A stretch of DNA of 13,992 nucleotides from an uncultured Eubacteriales bacterium. Lineage in GTDB: Bacteria; Bacillota; Clostridia; Oscillospirales; Oscillospiraceae. Both the position numbers and the translations under genes were made by a program. The DNA lies in contig USAC01000050.1 in assembly GCA_900552475.1 (NCBI GenBank), positions 1 to 13,992 on the forward strand, in the 5' to 3' direction. Shown one piece after another: positions 1-7,035 of this stretch; positions within the stretch are counted from its first letter, which is position 1; every line of letters begins with the position of its first letter. The notes beneath the pieces are model-generated. The model had not been told where the DNA came from, ran no database searches, and saw nothing but the letters and a program-made list of their open reading frames with translations.

Positions 1-785
1 CCCATCAGCTTGAGCGCGGTGACGAGCTTGTCGAGCACGTTCGTCCCGGCGGGCAGGCCGAAGTTCTCGCCGATGGCAACGCGCACGGCGGGGGCAATCT
101 GGACAACGACGCGCTTTTTCGCGTCGTGCAGCGCGCGCCACGCGTCGCCGATCTGGTCGTTGACGGTGATGGCGCCGGTCGTACAGACGGCGGCGCACTG
201 GCCGCAGCCGACGCACTTCGTCTCGGAGAGCTTCTTGTCAAAGGCGGGCATGACCTGCAGGTCGCTGCCGCGGCAGGCAAAGTTGAGGATGCCCTGTCCC
301 TGCAGCTCCTCGCACACGCGCACGCAGTCGCCGCAGAGGATGCACTTGTTCGGGTCGCGGAAGATGGCATGGCTGGTGTTGTCCGTGGCAAAGCGCGGGC
401 GGGTATCCGGGAAGCGGATGTGCCGCACGCCGAAGCGCTGGGCCAGCTCCTGCAGGCGGCAGTTGCCGCTCTTGCCGCAGGTGGTGCAGCTGCAGTCGTG
501 CGAGGCGAGCAGCAGCTCGAGGATCAGACGGCGATGCTGCAGCAGGCGGGAGGTGTTCGTGCGGATTTCCAGCCCGTCGCGCGGCTCCATGGAGCAGGAG
601 GCGTCGATCTTGCCGGTTTTCACGTCCTCGACGATGCACATGCGGCACGCGCCGTAGACGGAGAGCTCGGAATAATAGCAGAAGGTGGGCATGTCAATTC
701 CGGCCTTCCGGATGACGGACAGGACGTTCTTCTCGCCGTCGAACGGCACGCGCAGCCCGTCGATAATCATTGTTCCCTTGGCCAT
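1..785 (-). CDS. hydA: HydA, catalytic subunit of electron-bifurcating [FeFe] hydrogenase (N-terminal part, cut by window edge)
   Basis: The first ~261 residues are present and the frame is open to the window edge. Reading from the ATG at 785: a [2Fe-2S] ferredoxin domain with Cys36, Cys47, Cys50 and Cys64; a His/Cys cluster motif near residues 95-108 (HDCSCTTCGKSGNC); two [4Fe-4S] motifs, CILCGDCVRVC and CVGCGQCAAVC; then the start of the H-cluster domain (VVVQIAPAVRVAIGE). The catalytic H-cluster cysteines lie beyond the edge and cannot be checked. Known for the family: in HydABC the enzyme makes H2 from reduced ferredoxin and NADH together in the cytoplasm, or runs in reverse. The start lies 3 nt after the hydB stop codon, so the two are probably translationally coupled. 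The maturases HydEFG are not in this window. The family call is secure; the bifurcating assignment rests on the hydC and hydB neighbours. Confidence 0.95.
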   Translation of the reverse strand, partial: MAKGTMIIDGLRVPFDGEKNVLSVIRKAGIDMPTFCYYSELSVYGACRMCIVEDVKTGKIDASCSMEPRDGLEIRTNTSRLLQHRRLILELLLASHDCSCTTCGKSGNCRLQELAQRFGVRHIRFPDTRPRFATDNTSHAIFRDPNKCILCGDCVRVCEELQGQGILNFACRGSDLQVMPAFDKKLSETKCVGCGQCAAVCTTGAITVNDQIGDAWRALHDAKKRVVVQIAPAVRVAIGENFGLPAGTNVLDKLVTALKLM

Positions 786-788
786 GAC

Positions 789-2687
789 TTAACCCTCCTC
801 TTCAATGGCGTCGATGGCGCCGAAGGGACATGCGCCCCAGCACGCGCCGCAGTGGATGCATTTTTCCGTGTCGATGGTGTGCGGCATGCGGATCTGACCG
901 TCGATGGCGCCGACGGGACAGTTGCGCAGGCACTTGCCGCAGCCCTTGCACAGCTCCGGATTGATCTCCAGATGGCGCTTGCGGCCGTTGCAGATGGGGC
1001 AGTGGTGATCGACGACATGGGCCAGATACTCCTTGCGGAAGTAGCGCAGCGTGCTCTGCACGGGCTTGCAGGCGCTCTGGCCAAGGCCGCAGAGCGCAGT
1101 TTCCGTGATGGTCTGGGACAGCTTTTCGAGCATGTCGAGATCCTCAAGGCTGCCCTCGTTGTTGATGATGCGGTTGAGAATTTCGAGCATGCGCTTCGTG
1201 CCCTCACGGCAGGGGACGCACTTGCCGCAGCTCTCGTTCTGCGTGAAGCTCATGAAAAAGCGCGCCGTCTCGACCATGCAGGTGTCCTCGTCCATGACGA
1301 CCAGACCGCCCGAGCCGATCATCGCGCCGATGCCCTTGAGCGAGTCGAAGTCGAGGGGGAGGTCGAGGTGCTCGTCGCTCGCGCAGCAGCAGCCGCCGGA
1401 CGGGCCGCCGATCTGCACGGCCTTGAACTTCTTGCCGTCGGGGATGCCGCCGCCGATGTCGAAGATGACCTCGCGGATGGTCGTACCCATGGGCACCTCG
1501 ATCAGGCCCGTGTTCACGACGTTGCCCGTCAGGGCGAAGGCCTTCGTGCCGGGGCTCTTGGGCGTTCCGATGCTGCGGTACCAGTCGGCCCCGCGGCGCA
1601 GGATGAGCGCGGCGTTGGCGAAGGTCTCGACGTTGTTGAGGACGGTCGGCTGCGCCCACAGGCCGTGCTCGATGGTGCGCGGCGGCTTGACGCGCGGCAT
1701 GCCGCGCTTGCCCTCGATGGACGCGGTCAGGGCGCTGCCCTCGCCGCAGACGAACGCGCCCGCACCGCGGTTGACGTGGATGCGGAAGGAGAAGCCGCTG
1801 CCGAGGATATGCTCGCCCAGCAGGCCCAGCTCCTCGGCTTTTTCGATGGCGGTCTTGAGACGCGCCACGGCCAGCGGATACTCGGCGCGGACATAGATAT
1901 AGCCCTCGTCACTCCCGGCGGCGCGTCCGGCGATCATCATGCCCTCGAGCACGGAGTGGGGGTTGCCCTCCATGATGGAGCGGTCCATGAAGGCGCCGGG
2001 GTCGCCCTCGTCGCCGTTGCAGACGATGTATTTCTTCTCTGCCTTCTGGCGGCGCGCGCCGTCCCACTTGCGCCCGGCGGGGAAGCCGCCGCCGCCGCGC
2101 CCGCGCAGACCGGAGGTGATGATCTCCTGACAGACCTCCTCATCCGTCATCTCGAAGAGCGCGCGCTCAAAGCCCGCGTAGCCGCCCTTGGCGATGTACT
2201 CCTCAATGTCCTCGGCGTCGCTCGTACCGCAGTTTTCAAGCACGACGCGGTGCTGCTTTTTGTAGAAGGGGATGTCCTCCTGACGCGGATAGGCCACGCC
2301 GTCGAGGTGGTAGGTCAGGCGGTCGATCACCTCGCCGCCGAGGACGGTTCGCTCGATGATCTCGTGGCAGTCCTCGGGCTTGACGTGGATGTACATGATG
2401 CCCATCGGCTCGATATGCACGAGCGGGCCCATCTCGCAGAAGCCGTGGCAGCCGCTCATCTTGACGTGGAGGCTCTTCTCCTCGTCGTTGTCGTGGTGCA
2501 GGCCGACGTAGACCTGCAGACCGCGGCTTTCGCACTCCTTGCGGAAGTTGTCGTAGATATGCATGGCACCGCCGGCGATGCAGCCGGTACCGGCGCAGAT
2601 CAGGACGGAGGGCATCTGCGCGCTCATCTGGAGATCGTGCTCTGCGCCGCGGCGCATGGCGGCGAATTCTTCACGGGTCAGCTTCAT
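789..2687 (-). CDS. hydB: HydB, NuoF-like flavin subunit of electron-bifurcating [FeFe] hydrogenase
   Basis: 632 residues. Domain order: a thioredoxin-like [2Fe-2S] domain (Cys31, Cys36, Cys80, Cys84); a NuoF-like domain with the glycine-rich GRGGGGFPAGRKWD (196-209) and NGDEGDPGAFMDR (224-236) for FMN and NAD(H); a [4Fe-4S] motif ESCGKCVPCREG (Cys487, Cys490, Cys493, with Cys533); a CPIC pair (563-566); and a C-terminal two-cluster ferredoxin domain (CKGCGKCLRNC and CIHCGACWGAC). This layout is that of HydB of trimeric bifurcating hydrogenases, where NAD(H) meets the FMN. I chose the ATG at 2687 because it overlaps the hydC stop by 4 nt (ATGA) and is preceded by AAAGGAGGGA. An upstream in-frame extension to 2810 runs through hydC and is not a real start. 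Oddity: three consecutive cysteines at 433-435, after GGPSGG. Confidence 0.96.
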   Translation of the reverse strand: MKLTREEFAAMRRGAEHDLQMSAQMPSVLICAGTGCIAGGAMHIYDNFRKECESRGLQVYVGLHHDNDEEKSLHVKMSGCHGFCEMGPLVHIEPMGIMYIHVKPEDCHEIIERTVLGGEVIDRLTYHLDGVAYPRQEDIPFYKKQHRVVLENCGTSDAEDIEEYIAKGGYAGFERALFEMTDEEVCQEIITSGLRGRGGGGFPAGRKWDGARRQKAEKKYIVCNGDEGDPGAFMDRSIMEGNPHSVLEGMMIAGRAAGSDEGYIYVRAEYPLAVARLKTAIEKAEELGLLGEHILGSGFSFRIHVNRGAGAFVCGEGSALTASIEGKRGMPRVKPPRTIEHGLWAQPTVLNNVETFANAALILRRGADWYRSIGTPKSPGTKAFALTGNVVNTGLIEVPMGTTIREVIFDIGGGIPDGKKFKAVQIGGPSGGCCCASDEHLDLPLDFDSLKGIGAMIGSGGLVVMDEDTCMVETARFFMSFTQNESCGKCVPCREGTKRMLEILNRIINNEGSLEDLDMLEKLSQTITETALCGLGQSACKPVQSTLRYFRKEYLAHVVDHHCPICNGRKRHLEINPELCKGCGKCLRNCPVGAIDGQIRMPHTIDTEKCIHCGACWGACPFGAIDAIEEEG

Positions 2688-3166
2688 GCGCTCTGTCCCT
2701 CCTTTGCGCGGATTTCCTCGAGCAGCGCGATTGCTGCGTCGGGGGCCATCTTGGGGTAGACCTCGCCGTCGACCGTCATGACGGGGGCGAGGCCGCACGC
2801 GCCGAGACATGCGACCGTCTCGAGCGTGAACATGCCGTCGGACGAGGTCTTTCGCTTGTCATTCAGGCCGAGGTATTCGTGGATGGCGTCGTAGATCGGG
2901 CCGGACTTGCGGACGTGACATGCCGTACCGGCGCAGACCTTGATGATGTGGCGGCCCTTCGGCTCGAGCGAGAAGTTCTCGTAGAACGTCGCCACACTGT
3001 AGACGCTCGAGACGCTGACGTCCAGCATCTCCGCGACCACCGTCAGGCTCTCCTCGCTGAGGTAGCTGCACGCGGCCTGAATGTCCTGCAGAATAGCAAT
3101 GAGATTCGAGGTGCTGCAGCCGTGGCTCTGTACGATGGAGATGGTTTTCTCTCTATTGGGATTCAT
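2684..3166 (-). CDS. hydC: HydC, NuoE-like [2Fe-2S] subunit of electron-bifurcating [FeFe] hydrogenase
   Basis: 160 residues, the usual size for NuoE-like subunits. The N-terminal helical part (about 1-70) contains SVYSVATFYENFSLEPKGRH, typical of NuoE, and is followed by a thioredoxin-like [2Fe-2S] domain with Cys78 and Cys83 (CAGTAC) and Cys120 and Cys124 (CLGAC). It carries one cluster and supports electron flow around HydB. It is first in the hydC-hydB-hydA operon. A strong GAAGGAGGA ribosome site lies 5 nt before the ATG, and its stop overlaps the hydB start. The residue between the last two cysteines differs among NuoE proteins and says nothing firm here. The gene could be called nuoE by sequence alone; the hydB and hydA context favours hydC. 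Confidence 0.94.
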   Translation of the reverse strand: MNPNREKTISIVQSHGCSTSNLIAILQDIQAACSYLSEESLTVVAEMLDVSVSSVYSVATFYENFSLEPKGRHIIKVCAGTACHVRKSGPIYDAIHEYLGLNDKRKTSSDGMFTLETVACLGACGLAPVMTVDGEVYPKMAPDAAIALLEEIRAKEGQSA

Positions 3167-3221
3167 GCTTTTCCTCCTTCAAAACATTGCGGGTCAGGGG
3201 TCTGTGCTTGAATGTGTCAAC

Positions 3222-3250
3222 ACTGTAACATAGTTTCGCCTGAATAGCAA
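3222..3250 (-). promoter_or_regulatory. Putative promoter of hydCBA
   Basis: On the minus strand TTGCTA (3245-3250) and TACAGT (3222-3227) are separated by 17 bp. Each matches four of six consensus bases. Transcription would start near 3215, giving a ~50-nt leader before hydC. No better pair was seen in this gap. Confidence 0.45.
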
Positions 3251-3309
3251 TAGCGGAAGCAAAAAATGTTCATTGTAGATGAAAGAAATTGTGCAAGTTA
3301 ACAATAAAT

Positions 3310-3354
3310 GAAAATGAAAAAGCGATGAGATGCCTTGATAGACATCACATCGCT
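3310..3354 (-). terminator. Rho-independent terminator, likely downstream of the flavodoxin cassette
   Basis: The arms AGCGATG-A-GATG (3321-3332) and CATC-A-CATCGCT (3343-3354) pair with one A/A mismatch around a 10-nt loop. On the minus strand the stem is followed directly by TTTTTCATTTTC. It separates the flavodoxin cassette from the hyd operon promoter. Confidence 0.8.
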
Positions 3355-3441
3355 CAAGCCCCGGACCGGCTGCCGCATTGCGGAAGAAAATAAGCCGGGC
3401 CGCCGCCGGAGAGAGGGCACCGGCAGCGGCTCGGCTCTGTC
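3355..3441. other. Unassigned GC-rich spacer between flavodoxin and hyd operons
   Basis: No reading frame with a convincing ribosome site, RNA gene or binding site was seen here. The stretch is rich in CCGG and GGC runs that could fold weakly in several ways. It lies between two candidate terminators. Confidence 0.4.
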
Positions 3442-3471
3442 AAAAAAAGAGTTTCACCAGAGTGGTTTCTC
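3442..3471 (-). terminator. Weak candidate terminator 20 nt after the flavodoxin gene
   Basis: On the minus strand GAG-AA-ACCA, loop CTC, TGGT-GAAA-CTC forms a short interrupted stem that runs straight into seven Ts (complement of 3442-3448). The stem is weak, so it may only work together with the better hairpin at 3321-3354. Confidence 0.45.
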
Positions 3472-3490
3472 GATATGGAGAGGGGAAGAA

Positions 3491-3916
3491 TTACTCGGCC
3501 AGCGCCTTGCCCATCGCGGTGCAGGCGGCCAGCGCGTCGTCATCGGGAGCCTCGCAGCAGATGACGCTCTCGGTGAAGAGGTTGATGTTTGCGTCGTCGC
3601 AGGACTTCTCCCAGGAGCGCATCCACTCGCCGTCGCCCCAGCCGTAGGAGCCGAACAGGGCGACGCGCTTGCCGCCGATGCTGTTCTTGCAGCCGTCGAA
3701 CATCGGCTCGAACTCGCTCTCCTCCAGCACCTCGGAGCCCATGGCGGGGCAGCCAAAGGCGATGGCGTCATAATCGGACAGAGCGGAGGCATCCACCTGA
3801 TCGGGGGTCAGCAGCGTGGCCTCGGCGCCCGCGGCCTTCATGCCCTCGAGAACGGCGTTGGCCATGGCCTCGGTGTTGCCCGTTCCGCTCCAGTAAATCA
3901 CAGCAGTCTTTTTCAT
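3491..3916 (-). CDS. Short-chain flavodoxin
   Basis: 141 residues, normal for a short-chain flavodoxin. The FMN phosphate loop is WSGTGNTE (9-16), the middle loop is GCPAMGSE (55-62), and the third FMN loop is GSYGWGDGEW (89-98). Flavodoxins are soluble one- and two-electron carriers that replace ferredoxin, often when iron is scarce. I start at the ATG at 3916, which has AAAGGA 10 nt upstream. An in-frame TTG at 3943 is possible but has no good ribosome site. It is the last gene of a cassette with a DUF3793 and a DUF2325 gene, which begins with a metal-repressor-type operator. The redox partner is not visible from sequence; the neighbouring hydrogenase is one candidate. Confidence 0.93.
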   Translation of the reverse strand: MKKTAVIYWSGTGNTEAMANAVLEGMKAAGAEATLLTPDQVDASALSDYDAIAFGCPAMGSEVLEESEFEPMFDGCKNSIGGKRVALFGSYGWGDGEWMRSWEKSCDDANINLFTESVICCEAPDDDALAACTAMGKALAE

Positions 3917-3952
3917 CGTTTTCTGTTCCTTTCTCGGATTCAAAAATTTTTA

Positions 3953-4504
3953 TCACACCGGCACGGCGAGCTGCTCGATGCTCGAGCCGGCCCGCCAGAG
4001 CGCGCAGTAGATATCGGTGCATCGCTTGTAGCGGGCGAAGAGCTCGCGCGCCCGCTTTTCGTCGCCGTAGACCTTCCACAGCCCGGCGCACTTGAAGTTT
4101 TCGGCCCTATTGTCGATAAAGCCCTTCACGTCTTCGGGCGGGTAGCTGAGGAACAGCCCCACCTCATGCGGAAACTCCTGCCCCTCGCGCAGGCGGTGCA
4201 TGAGCCGCGCGACGCACTGCTCGCAGCTCTTGCCCTGATAGCCCGCGCCGCTGAGCACCTCCGTCGCGAGATCGTTCGTCAGATCGCGCCGCAGGCAGCG
4301 GGGGCGGTAGAGATAGAGCAGAGCGCGGTTGCCTTGATAGCGCATCGGCAGCAGACACAGCCCCTTCGGAACGAGCCGCTTATTCAGGCTCCGCACGTCC
4401 TGCAAAAGCTCCTCGCGGGAGTCGTAGGGACATGGGAACAGGCTGCCGGTCTTGATACCGGCCAGCGTAGGCGCGCATTGGCGCACAACGGTTTCCTCCG
4501 ACAT
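3953..4504 (-). CDS. DUF3793 family protein
   Basis: 183 residues. I recognise the DUF3793 pattern: CAPTLAGIKTGSLF near the N terminus (10-23), PHEVGLFLSYPPEDVKGFI in the middle (112-130), and a C-terminal Cys pair in YKRCTDIYC (159-167). There are further cysteines at 25, 50, 70, 94, 97 and 139. No signal peptide or membrane segment is seen. The function of the family is not known to me. The many conserved cysteines and the adjacent flavodoxin suggest redox or metal work, which is inference. The ATG follows GAAGGAGGA. The gene sits between DUF2325 (gap 20 nt) and flavodoxin (gap 36 nt), so the three are probably one transcript. Confidence 0.88.
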   Translation of the reverse strand: MSEETVVRQCAPTLAGIKTGSLFPCPYDSREELLQDVRSLNKRLVPKGLCLLPMRYQGNRALLYLYRPRCLRRDLTNDLATEVLSGAGYQGKSCEQCVARLMHRLREGQEFPHEVGLFLSYPPEDVKGFIDNRAENFKCAGLWKVYGDEKRARELFARYKRCTDIYCALWRAGSSIEQLAVPV

Positions 4505-4524
4505 GGCGCTCCTCCTTCTTTTGC

Positions 4525-4806
4525 TCAGCCCGCGTGCTTTTCGAGGATACTGCGCAGCGCGGACAGGGAGCTCGTGTGGCAGCGCTCAATGATTGTGTCG
4601 CCGCCCTTGAGCTCGCTCAGCGCGCCCTGCACCATCTTGTGGGACATCGTACTGGTAAAAAAGATCATCAGATCGGGGCGTCCGAGCTTGTTCTTCAGCC
4701 CTCCGGATGACTTGGTAAAAATCTTCGCCTGGCAGCTGTACGCCTGGCACAGTTCCTTATAGCGGCGCTCCATGCATTCGTTGCCGCCCAAAATCACAAC
4801 ACTCAC
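4525..4806 (-). CDS. DUF2325 family protein
   Basis: 93 residues beginning SVVILGGNE, with RPDLMIFFTSTMSHKM (43-58) and a C-terminal HTSSLSALRSIL (77-88). This is the DUF2325 pattern, a small Rossmann-like domain of unknown function. The start is a GTG at 4806: AAAGGAG lies 7 nt upstream, and the nearby ATG is out of frame. It is the first gene of the cassette with DUF3793 and flavodoxin. A 16-bp operator (4826-4841) lies just upstream of the ribosome site, matching the sites in the feo control region, so metal-dependent repression is likely. The cysteines at 11, 20, 25 and 76 could be functional, but no known motif is formed. Confidence 0.87.
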   Translation of the reverse strand: MSVVILGGNECMERRYKELCQAYSCQAKIFTKSSGGLKNKLGRPDLMIFFTSTMSHKMVQGALSELKGGDTIIERCHTSSLSALRSILEKHAG

Positions 4807-4825
4807 AGGCCATCTCCTTTCTGTG

Positions 4826-4841
4826 GTTAAGGTACTTTAAC
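4826..4841 (-). promoter_or_regulatory. DtxR/MntR-type operator upstream of the DUF2325 cassette
   Basis: Minus-strand GTTAAAGTACCTTAAC is a 16-bp near-palindrome with GTTA and TAAC half-sites 8 bp apart, the same geometry as the four copies between feoA2 and the divergent repressor. It ends ~8 nt before the ribosome site of DUF2325 and lies downstream of the best promoter, so a bound repressor could act as a roadblock. Confidence 0.6.
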
Positions 4842-4855
4842 TGCTTCTGTAAAAG

Positions 4856-4876
4856 GAAAGCGTCCCTGACGCTTTC
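4856..4876 (-). other. Perfect 9-bp hairpin in the leader of the DUF2325 cassette
   Basis: GAAAGCGTC (4856-4864) and GACGCTTTC (4868-4876) form a perfect stem with a 3-nt loop. On the minus strand it is followed by CTTTTAC. It lies between the candidate -10 (4886-4891) and the operator (4826-4841). It may be a leader hairpin, an attenuator, or a second terminator for the ATPase transcript. Confidence 0.55.
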
Positions 4877-4885
4877 TTTAGCACT

Positions 4886-4915
4886 ATTATAGGCGAAAGA
4901 AAGGAGCCTTATCCA
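4886..4915 (-). promoter_or_regulatory. Putative promoter of the DUF2325-DUF3793-flavodoxin cassette
   Basis: A perfect TATAAT (4886-4891, minus strand) is preceded at 18 bp by TGGATA (4910-4915, four of six consensus bases). The -35 overlaps the arm of the terminator for the upstream ATPase gene. The start point would be near 4879. Confidence 0.5.
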
Positions 4916-4939
4916 CTCCAAAACGGCGGATAAGGCTCC
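4903..4939 (-). terminator. Terminator of the P1B ATPase operon
   Basis: GGAGCCTTATCC (4903-4914) and GGATAAGGCTCC (4928-4939) form a perfect 12-bp stem around a 13-nt loop, 21 nt after the ATPase stop. On the minus strand it is followed by TTTCTTTCG, a moderate T-tract. Confidence 0.75.
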
Positions 4940-4960
4940 AAAAATGCGGATGGCCCGTTT

Positions 4961-7033
4961 TTATTCCCCGAGCAGGGGACGCATGCTTTCCAAACTGATG
5001 ACCAGCGTGGAGGCGTTGTGCAGCAGGGCAGACGTCGCGGGCGGCAGCACACCGGCTACGCCCAGACAGATCAGCATCAGGTTAAACCCGATGATCTTGC
5101 GGTAGTTGCCGTGGATGCGGCCCATGAGCGCGTCGCTCAGACGCTTGAGCGTGAGCAGCGCGTAGAGATCCTCGCCGCTGAGCGTGATGTCGGCGACCTC
5201 GCGCGCGATGGCCGCGCCGTCGCTGATGGCGATGCCCGCGTCGGCCTCGGAGAGGGCGGGCGAGTCGTTTACGCCGTCGCCGAGCATGATGACCTTGCGG
5301 CCCGCATCGTGCTCGCGGCGGATGAAGTTCGCCTTGTCCTCGGGCAGGACGCCCGCGTAGTAGGCGTCGACGCCGACGGCGGCCGCCACGGCCCGGGCGG
5401 TCTTTTCATTGTCGCCCGTCATCATGACCAGGTGCTCCACGCCCAGCTCGTGCAGTCCGCGGATCACGTCGCGCGCCTCCGGACGGAGGGGATCCTCGAT
5501 GCAGATCACCGCCGCCAGCACGCCGGAAACGGCGAGGTAGAGGTGGGAATACTGTTCGGGCAGGGACGAGAACTTCTCCTCGTCGCCTGCGGGGACGGAG
5601 CAGTGCTCATCCTCGAAGACGAAGTGGTGACTGCCGATGACGACCTTCTGTCCCTCGACACTGCTGGAGATGCCGTGGGCGACGATATACTCCACGCGGG
5701 AGTGCCGCTCCTCGTGGTGCAGCTCGCGCCGCGCGGCCTCGGCTACAACGGCCTTGGCCATGGAGTGCGGATAGTGCTCCTCAAGGCACGCGGCCAGACG
5801 CAACATGTCGGCCTCGCTGTTTTCGCCGAAGGTCACGATCTGCGCCACCTTCGGTTCGGCGCGGGTGAGCGTGCCGGTCTTGTCGAAGACGATGGTGTCG
5901 GCCTCGGAGACGGCCTCGAGGAAGCGCCCGCCCTTGACAGACAGGTGATAGCCGGTGGCCTCCTTCATCGCTGAGAGGACGGCGATGGGCATGGAGAGCT
6001 TGAGCGCGCACGAGAAGTCGACCATCAGCACGGCCAGCGCCTGCGTGACGTTGCGCGTGAGCAGCCAGATGAGCGCCGTCGCGCCGAGACTGTACGGCAC
6101 GAGACGGTCGGCGAGGTGCGCGGCGTGATCCTCCATGTCGGACTTGAGCTTTTCGGACTCCTCGATCATGTGGACAATGCGGTCGTACCGGCCGGAGCCG
6201 GCGGCCTTCTCGACGAGGACGACGCAGTCGCCCTCCTCAATGACGGTGCCCGCGTAGACATAGCCGCCCTCGCTCTTGCGGACGGCGAGCGGTTCGCCGG
6301 TGATGGAGGCCTGGTTGACCATGGCCTCGCCGGAGACGACCTTGCCGTCGAGCGGGATCATGCCGCCCGTGCGCACGGAGATTCTGTCCCCGACCTGAAC
6401 GTCGTGCAGCGGGACAAGCACGTCACCCTGCGGTGTCTGGAGCCAGACCTTGTCCACGTTGAGGGACATGGACTGCGCCAGATCCGCCACGGACTTCTTG
6501 TGCGTCCACTCATCGAGGATATCGCCGATGCCGAGCAGGAACATGATGCTGCCCGCCGTCGCGAAGTCGCCGCGCAGCATGGAGACGCCGATGGCGGTTG
6601 CGTCGAGCACGGGCACCTGAATCTTCCCGTGCAGCAGGCACGAGAGTCCCGCGCGCAGGTAATGCACCGAGCGGAAGAGGGTGATCACCGTGCGCAGCGG
6701 CATGGGCAGGAAGAGCTTCTTAAAATAGTGGCGGCACACGGCGAGCACGAGCTTATCCTCGTATTCGCGGCCGAGGGCGCGGCTGCTGTGCTCCGGGGCG
6801 AGCGCCTCGGAGGCAGCATAGGAAAACGCGGCGAGGGCGCGGATCAGGTCGGTGCGCGCGCCGCGATAGAGCACCACCGCGTCGCAGGTGCGGTCGTAGA
6901 TCTTGACCTCCGTCACGCCGGGGACCTGCCGCAGGTAGGCCTCCAGAATATCCGCCTGCCGCAGCGTCATGCGCGTCTGCTCGGCGTGCAGGCGCATACG
7001 GCCGTTGGATTCATGCAGGATCTTGCACTTCAT
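4961..7033 (-). CDS. P1B-type heavy-metal-translocating ATPase with an S-C-A membrane motif
   Basis: 690 residues with all P-type ATPase hallmarks: TGEP (245-248), DKTGT (384-388), TGDN (539-542) and GDGVND (585-590). The N-terminal ~75 residues look like an HMA fold but lack the CxxC metal site. The membrane motif that sets metal choice in P1B pumps reads DFSCALKLS (339-347), so it is S-C-A rather than C-P-C or S-P-C. The HP dipeptide of the nucleotide domain appears as His-Ser (423-424, in YPHSMA). The pump would move a metal ion across the cytoplasmic membrane; the metal cannot be assigned. The ATG lies 2 nt after the DUF6110 stop, implying coupled translation. A free HMA protein encoded upstream may supply the missing CxxC. 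Family secure, substrate open. Confidence 0.94.
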   Translation of the reverse strand: MKCKILHESNGRMRLHAEQTRMTLRQADILEAYLRQVPGVTEVKIYDRTCDAVVLYRGARTDLIRALAAFSYAASEALAPEHSSRALGREYEDKLVLAVCRHYFKKLFLPMPLRTVITLFRSVHYLRAGLSCLLHGKIQVPVLDATAIGVSMLRGDFATAGSIMFLLGIGDILDEWTHKKSVADLAQSMSLNVDKVWLQTPQGDVLVPLHDVQVGDRISVRTGGMIPLDGKVVSGEAMVNQASITGEPLAVRKSEGGYVYAGTVIEEGDCVVLVEKAAGSGRYDRIVHMIEESEKLKSDMEDHAAHLADRLVPYSLGATALIWLLTRNVTQALAVLMVDFSCALKLSMPIAVLSAMKEATGYHLSVKGGRFLEAVSEADTIVFDKTGTLTRAEPKVAQIVTFGENSEADMLRLAACLEEHYPHSMAKAVVAEAARRELHHEERHSRVEYIVAHGISSSVEGQKVVIGSHHFVFEDEHCSVPAGDEEKFSSLPEQYSHLYLAVSGVLAAVICIEDPLRPEARDVIRGLHELGVEHLVMMTGDNEKTARAVAAAVGVDAYYAGVLPEDKANFIRREHDAGRKVIMLGDGVNDSPALSEADAGIAISDGAAIAREVADITLSGEDLYALLTLKRLSDALMGRIHGNYRKIIGFNLMLICLGVAGVLPPATSALLHNASTLVISLESMRPLLGE

Positions 7034-7035
7034 GG

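Noticed and set aside
126..2759. Very long plus-strand open frame (877 codons) opposite hydB and hydA
   Set aside because: It runs antisense to hydB, with parts of hydA and hydC, which have clear cofactor motifs. Its translation is an Ala/Asp/Val-rich mirror of GC-rich codons with no recognisable domain.
3192..3220. TTGACA at 3215-3220 (minus strand) as the hydC -35
   Set aside because: No acceptable -10 is found at 16-18 bp downstream. The TTGCTA/TACAGT pair just upstream fits better.
3335..4762. Plus-strand open frame (475 codons) opposite flavodoxin, DUF3793 and DUF2325
   Set aside because: It spans three recognisable minus-strand genes and their gaps, has no good ribosome site and no domain. 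It is an effect of high GC.
5018..5974. Plus-strand open frame opposite the P1B ATPase
   Set aside because: The minus strand carries all P-type ATPase motifs. The plus frame is low-complexity Asp/Val/Ala sequence.
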